From NCBI GenBank assembly GCA_036557285.1, contig DATBHW010000011.1, positions 62,001-126,000 of the forward strand: a DNA stretch of 64,000 bases, written 5' to 3'. Numbering within the stretch: the stretch's first letter is position 1; each line of letters starts with the position of its first letter. The notes under the pieces were generated by a model. It made no database searches, was not told the DNA's origin, and saw only the letters and a program-made list of their open reading frames with translations. The DNA comes from Ktedonobacterales bacterium. GTDB taxonomy: Bacteria; Chloroflexota; Ktedonobacteria; Ktedonobacterales; DATBGS01. Of the stretch, positions 60,351-64,000 are shown piece by piece. The translations under genes and the position numbers were made by a program.

Positions 60351-60546
60351 TGTATTCAGTCGGCGTTGGTATTATGAACTGCCAGCGCCGGGAATGGTTC
60401 ATCTGCGCATTACTGTTCCGGCTGCTGAGTCTTCCTGGTTTCGTGTGATACAATGAAGGGGTATCCATTTTGCCAGAATACCTGTTAGGAAGTGTGAGCA
60501 AAACAAAAAAACGCTGCTTTCAGAAAGGACTCTGATTAGTCTTCGC

Positions 60547-60575
60547 TTGACGGCTGGGTTGGCGACGTGTACAAT
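60547..60575 (+). promoter_or_regulatory. promoter of rpmE
   Basis: TTGACG (60547-60552) and TACAAT (60570-60575) with a 17-bp spacer, giving a leader of about 100 bases. Confidence 0.65.
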
Positions 60576-60597
60576 GCCAATGAAGGTAGAAGATCAT

Positions 60598-60634
60598 TGG
60601 GGTATCCGTCATCGCGCTGGCAGGACGGACACCC
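60598..60634 (+). promoter_or_regulatory. hairpin in the rpmE leader (candidate L31 leader)
   Basis: GGGTATCCGTC can pair with GACGGACACCC in the 100-base leader of rpmE. Ribosomal protein L31 mRNA leaders are known to autoregulate in several phyla, and this would suit that role. Confidence 0.3.
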
Positions 60635-60682
60635 GTTTCTATGCAATAAATAGTTGCGCCCGAAAGGATCAGAGAAGGACTC

Positions 60683-60889
60683 ATGAAAGCTGGAATTCAC
60701 CCCGACTTTGTTGAAGCGACGGTGACGTGCGCTTGTGGAAATACGTTTAAGACAGGGAGCATTAGACAGAACCTTCGTGTGGATGTCTGCTCGAAATGTC
60801 ACCCTTTCTTTACTGGTCAGCAGCGCATTCTTGATAGTGCTGGCCGCGTCGAGCGTTTCCGCAGGCGCTTTAACCTGAAAGAGGAGTAA
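60683..60889 (+). CDS. rpmE: 50S ribosomal protein L31
   Basis: A 68-residue L31 of the zinc-binding type, at the ribosome's central protuberance bridging the subunits. It has the zinc Cys in [13 protein letters not shown] and [12 protein letters not shown], and [10 protein letters not shown] at the end. ATG 60683 has AAGGA five bases upstream. The neighbour is a DUF1385 gene, a usual neighbour of rpmE in Firmicutes and Chloroflexota. Confidence 0.97.
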   Translation: MKAGIHPDFVEATVTCACGNTFKTGSIRQNLRVDVCSKCHPFFTGQQRILDSAGRVERFRRRFNLKEE

Positions 60890-60898
60890 GCTTGAAAG

Positions 60899-60942
60899 AG
60901 CAGAGGATGGGCGGAATGGCTCATCCTCTGCTTTGTTCCCTT
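60899..60942 (+). terminator. terminator-like hairpin after rpmE
   Basis: Stem AGCAGAGGATG with CATCCTCTGCT (60899-60909 and 60922-60932), followed by a broken T-rich tract (TTGTTCCCTTTAT). It may attenuate rather than stop the transcript. Confidence 0.55.
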
Positions 60943-60999
60943 TATCCAGGCTGATGCACAGAAGACAGCGGCAGTAGCTTGTTGTGCAAGGAATGAATC

Positions 61000-61914
61000 G
61001 TGGCGACATTCAATTATGGTGGTCAGGCAGTTGTAGAGGGCGTGATGATGCGTGGTCGAAAGGCTGTCGCGGTAGCCGTTCGGCAGCCCAGCGGGGGTAT
61101 TCTGGTCCATGAGGAACTCCTGGCGCCGCGCCTCTATCAGAATCGCGTTTTCCGGCTGCCGCTGTTACGTGGCGTGCTGCTGTTGTGGGATATGCTGGTG
61201 CTTGGCACGCGGATGATGGCTTTTTCCGCGAATGTGGCGACAGGACAGGTCACGGGCGCTGATGGAGAAACATCATCGGCTCTGGGTAAGGGGACGCTGG
61301 CAATTACGTTGACGATCTCGCTGGCTTTTGCCATTGGGATTTTCTTTCTTGGTCCACTGGCGTTGGTGGGCCTGGCGCAGCGCCAGGTGGGCAATGGCGC
61401 GCTGGCCCTGGTGTTGGAGGGGGTTATTCGCCTGGTGATCTTGCTGGTGTATCTCTGGCTGATCGGGCGTCTGCCCAGTGTGCAGCGCGTTTTTGGCTAT
61501 CATGGCGCTGAACATAAGGCGATCAACGCTTATGAACACGGCGAACCCCTCGATGTCGCGCATGTACGCGCGGCGTCGAAAGTCCATACCCGCTGCGGCA
61601 CCGGGTTTCTGCTGGTCGTGATGGTCGTCTCGATTCTGGTTTTTGCCCTGGTGGGCAATCCTCCTCTTGTGCTGCGCATTCTCTCACGTATTGTGCTGAT
61701 ACCAGTCGTTGCGGCTATTGCCTATGAGTTAATGCGCCTGGGCGCAACCTATTATCGCCTGCGCTTCGTTCGCTGGCTTGTGGCCCCCAGCCTGGCGCTC
61801 CAGGGATTAACAACACGCGAGCCGGATGACTCACAAATTGAATGCGCCATCTCCGCTTTGGAGCGGGTGTTAGCAAAGGATGGCGTTCTGGAGCCAGGGA
61901 GAGCTGTTGCATGA
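61000..61914 (+). CDS. DUF1385 membrane protein (YqhQ-like)
   Basis: A 304-residue protein of the DUF1385/YqhQ family. Family marks are FNYGGQAVVEGVMMRGRKAVA at the start, YHGAEHKAINAYEHGEPL and HTRCGTGFLLVVMVVS, with four or five membrane helices. Its function is unknown. GTG 61000 follows AAGGA at 9 bases. It sits just after rpmE as in many relatives, and its stop overlaps the ATG of the phosphatase gene (ATGA at 61911-61914). Confidence 0.92.
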   Translation: MATFNYGGQAVVEGVMMRGRKAVAVAVRQPSGGILVHEELLAPRLYQNRVFRLPLLRGVLLLWDMLVLGTRMMAFSANVATGQVTGADGETSSALGKGTLAITLTISLAFAIGIFFLGPLALVGLAQRQVGNGALALVLEGVIRLVILLVYLWLIGRLPSVQRVFGYHGAEHKAINAYEHGEPLDVAHVRAASKVHTRCGTGFLLVVMVVSILVFALVGNPPLVLRILSRIVLIPVVAAIAYELMRLGATYYRLRFVRWLVAPSLALQGLTTREPDDSQIECAISALERVLAKDGVLEPGRAVA

Positions 61915-62618
61915 CGAGCCTGCCCCCCTCTGATGAGGTTGATCCGCTGGCGATACCCCAACCAGTGACGGCAGAGGCAGGGGAAGCGGAGCATCGCAGC
62001 GTGCAAGCGCAGCAGCGTTTCCTGCGGCGCTCTTTTGGCCGCTGGCTGTTGATGGCTCCGCTGCGCTTGTTCTATCGTTTCTGGACACGCATCGCGGCGC
62101 ATCTGTTTCCTGAAGATAGCAGCCGCGCTCGCCTGGCAGAACAGGTAGGAGTGGCGCTGCCTGACCGGCTGGATATGAGCTGGGTGACAAGTTCGCTTGC
62201 GGTGGGTGGGCGCGTTCGTGAGGAAGACATCGCGCGGTTGGCGCGTGCCGGAATTACGCGCGTGATTGATACCCGCGCAGAATACCGCGATGACGAGGCC
62301 GCCTTGAATCGTGATGGCATCCAGTTGCTCCATATACCCGCAGCGGATACGCATCCGTTGAGCGTGGAGCAGTTGATGGAAGGTTCAGGGTATGCCCTGC
62401 AACAGATACGGGATGGGCAGCGTGTCTTGATTCATTGCGAACATGGGGTTGGACGCAGTGTCTTGCTTACCTGTGCAGTGCTGGTGCGTGATGGCTGCTC
62501 AGTCGAGGCTTCCCTGCGGCTGGTGCAAGCGAAGCGCTGGCAGGCGTCTCCTAACCATCGCCAGATCAAGCGATTACATGAGTTTGCGGAGGCGTTGCAA
62601 GCAGAGTGCATAAGGTGA
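61911..62618 (+). CDS. dual-specificity-type tyrosine phosphatase
   Basis: A 235-residue cysteine-dependent phosphatase. The P-loop is HCEHGVGRS (H-C-x5-R-S) in VLIHCEHGVGRSVLL, with the general-acid region ADTHPLSVEQ upstream. The C-terminus has a helix (LVQAKRWQASPNHRQIKRL) typical of DSPs. The N-terminal 50 residues are polar, followed by a basic hydrophobic stretch (WLLMAPLRLFYRFW). ATG 61911 overlaps the DUF1385 stop. The stop overlaps the GTG of the next kinase frame (GTGA at 62615-62618), so kinase and phosphatase may be a pair. Confidence 0.87.
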   Translation: MTSLPPSDEVDPLAIPQPVTAEAGEAEHRSVQAQQRFLRRSFGRWLLMAPLRLFYRFWTRIAAHLFPEDSSRARLAEQVGVALPDRLDMSWVTSSLAVGGRVREEDIARLARAGITRVIDTRAEYRDDEAALNRDGIQLLHIPAADTHPLSVEQLMEGSGYALQQIRDGQRVLIHCEHGVGRSVLLTCAVLVRDGCSVEASLRLVQAKRWQASPNHRQIKRLHEFAEALQAECIR

Positions 62619-62647
62619 GCCTGACGAGGCAGGAGAGCAGCCAGAGT

Positions 62648-64000
62648 ATGCGTTGCGTGAATGAGCGGTGCCAGTATGAAAATGAGCCGGGCGTCCGTGT
62701 CTGCGTGCGCTGTGGCTGCCTTCTGGCAGGCATTGTGCTGGCAAATCGCTACCGTATTGATGCGCTGCTGGGAATTGGCGGGATGGGCGCAGTCTATCGC
62801 GCTTCCGATCTTCAGCTTGAGCGCGAACTGGCCTTAAAAGCACTGCTGCCGCGCCATGATAACGCTGATGAGCTACGGCAGCGGTTCTTGCGCGAAGCCA
62901 AGGTGGCGGTGCGGTTAGAGCATGCGAATATTGTTCCGGTCTATCACACCGACGAAGATCAAGGCGTGGCCTTTCTGCTGATGCCGCTGCTGCGTGGTGG
63001 GACGTTGAAAGATCGGATGAAGGGCCGCCCGCTGCCGTCTGGAGAAGCACTCACCTATCTTCGCCAGCTTGGGTCAGCCTTGGATTACGCCCATACCCGA
63101 CCAGCCCCCATTATTCATCGTGATGTGAAGCCTGCCAATATCCTCTTCTCCGAGGGCGATCAGTTAATGCTCTCGGACTTTGGTATTGCTCGCTTAAGTG
63201 GTGTTGCCCCTGATCTCACGCGCCCGGATGTTGCGCCAGGGACGGTGCAGTTTATGGCGCCGGAGCAAGGCAAAGGCCATGCGGCGCCTGCCAGCGATCA
63301 GTATAGCGCGGCGGTCATTCTCTACGCGCTGCTTACGGGGCATCTGCCATTTGATGGTTCGGATGGCTTAGCTATCGCCATTCAACACGCGACTGAGCCG
63401 CCGCTGCCGCCCAGCAAGGCACATCCAGGCATTTCTGTAGTCGTGGATGCGGTGGTGATGCGTGCGCTGGCAAAGAGACCGGAAGATCGCTTCCCCACCA
63501 TGCGCGCTTTTGTGCGGGCGCTCGATATGGCGCTGCGCGCGCCAGGCGGCCCCGTTTCTACCTTGACGAGACCGCGTGGAGAAACCTTCCCCACGCTGCC
63601 AGCGGTGCGGTTCACGCTGCCCACTGTGCGCCCTACACCCGCTGCGGCTGATCTGGCGGCGCTGCGGCAGCAGGCAAAAGAGGCCCGCAACGCGAAGCAG
63701 TATGAAGAAGCTGTCTCGCTCTATCGGCAGTTGGCTGCGCTTGATCCCAGCCATGCCCCCACCTGGTTCTGGCTGGGGTGGTCCCTCAACGCTCTTGGAA
63801 GCTTTGGAGAGGCGCTTTCGGCGCTCGATTCCTGCCTGGAACTTGACCATCACCGGGCGCGAGTCTGGAATACACGCGGCTATGCGTTGTTTATGCTGGA
63901 GCGTTATAAGGACTCGCTGGTCTGTTGTGATCGCGTGCTGACGCTGGAGCCGGATAATGCTGCTGCCTGGCAAAATCGCGGCATTGTGCTTCAGAAGCTC
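62648..64000 (+). CDS. zinc-ribbon Ser/Thr protein kinase with TPRs (partial)
   Basis: The first 451 residues of a kinase gene that runs off the right edge. It starts with a zinc ribbon (MRCVNERCQYENE and CVRCGC). The kinase domain has GIGGMGAVYR, LALKAL, HRDVKPANIL, SDFGIAR and MAPEQG, complete to about residue 290. A linker follows, then TPR-like repeats (AKEARNAKQYEEAVSLYRQLAALDP, GEALSALDSCLELD, YKDSLVCCDRVLTLEPDN). No membrane segment is seen so far. ATG 62648 follows AGGAG; an in-frame GTG at 62615 overlapping the phosphatase stop is an alternative start. Confidence 0.9.
   Translation, partial: MRCVNERCQYENEPGVRVCVRCGCLLAGIVLANRYRIDALLGIGGMGAVYRASDLQLERELALKALLPRHDNADELRQRFLREAKVAVRLEHANIVPVYHTDEDQGVAFLLMPLLRGGTLKDRMKGRPLPSGEALTYLRQLGSALDYAHTRPAPIIHRDVKPANILFSEGDQLMLSDFGIARLSGVAPDLTRPDVAPGTVQFMAPEQGKGHAAPASDQYSAAVILYALLTGHLPFDGSDGLAIAIQHATEPPLPPSKAHPGISVVVDAVVMRALAKRPEDRFPTMRAFVRALDMALRAPGGPVSTLTRPRGETFPTLPAVRFTLPTVRPTPAAADLAALRQQAKEARNAKQYEEAVSLYRQLAALDPSHAPTWFWLGWSLNALGSFGEALSALDSCLELDHHRARVWNTRGYALFMLERYKDSLVCCDRVLTLEPDNAAAWQNRGIVLQKL

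Larger units (their letters stand above)
60239..60682. other. 444-bp region between the ClC gene and rpmE
   Basis: No supported gene. It contains the 25-bp palindrome (60290-60350), a TACAAT with extended TGA (60446-60454), the rpmE promoter (60547-60575) and a leader with a possible hairpin (about 60598-60634). Confidence 0.65.

Noticed and set aside
1-64000. CRISPR array or rRNA operon
   Set aside because: No series of regularly spaced repeats and no rRNA-like conserved segments were seen.

Overview
The window reads as chromosomal sequence from a GC-rich, probably monoderm bacterium. The gene set fits Chloroflexota, most likely a Ktedonobacteria-like lineage. Supporting points are an EF-G2-type paralogue, many membrane GT-C enzymes with a Gpi18-like mannosyltransferase, zinc-ribbon Ser/Thr kinases, a MEDS sensor, a b6f-like cytochrome b and CydA-like proteins without CydB. 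The taxonomic placement is inference; there is no rRNA in the window. Promoters are of ordinary sigma-70 type, often with an extended -10 of the form TGCTATAAT or TGCTATACT. I see no insertion sequence, prophage or CRISPR array. The only recombinase has lost catalytic residues.

Left part (1-17487): the end of guaA, a Nudix hydrolase, a MEDS-domain sensor with a long structured leader, an MBL hydrolase, HU, a ROK sugar kinase, a nucleoside hydrolase, a DUF2085 protein with a glutaredoxin-like partner, smc, csaA, thymidine kinase, a citrate synthase facing a stand-alone HTH gene across back-to-back promoters, a polyprenyl diphosphate synthase and an MraY-like transferase with a long extra C-terminus.

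Middle (17919-38537): an MBL-Rieske fusion, a TPR membrane protein and a Crp/Fnr regulator. These are followed by a surface-glycan block: DPPR-synthase-like UbiA protein, flippase-like protein, polyprenol-phosphate mannose synthase and three GT-C enzymes. Next come two serine tRNAs, a 3-aminobutyryl-CoA ammonia-lyase-like hotdog protein, an EF-G paralogue, a membrane-anchored TIM-barrel-like protein, a degenerate tyrosine recombinase and a membrane Ser/Thr kinase.

The most unusual part is 38807-49791, ten genes on the minus strand. In transcription order they encode a lipoprotein, a fusion of two UspA domains with a zinc ribbon and five or six PCP_red-like repeats, an ABC-2 exporter pair, a CydA-like protein, a small membrane protein, a Rieske protein, a b6f-like cytochrome b, a second CydA-like protein and a ModA-like lipoprotein. 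It looks like a composite respiratory complex, bc-type at its core with two bd-like subunits and no CydB or cytochrome c, plus its own stress-linked accessory protein.

Right part (50003-64000): two TrkA-type NAD-binding proteins, an XPB-family helicase, an alpha/beta hydrolase without its nucleophile, a DUF433 protein, a zinc-ribbon/helix-turn-helix protein, upp, a MarR regulator, a ClC transporter with CBS domains, rpmE with a possible leader, a DUF1385 protein, a dual-specificity-type phosphatase and a zinc-ribbon Ser/Thr kinase with TPRs that runs off the right edge. Phosphatase and kinase genes overlap and may form a signalling pair.
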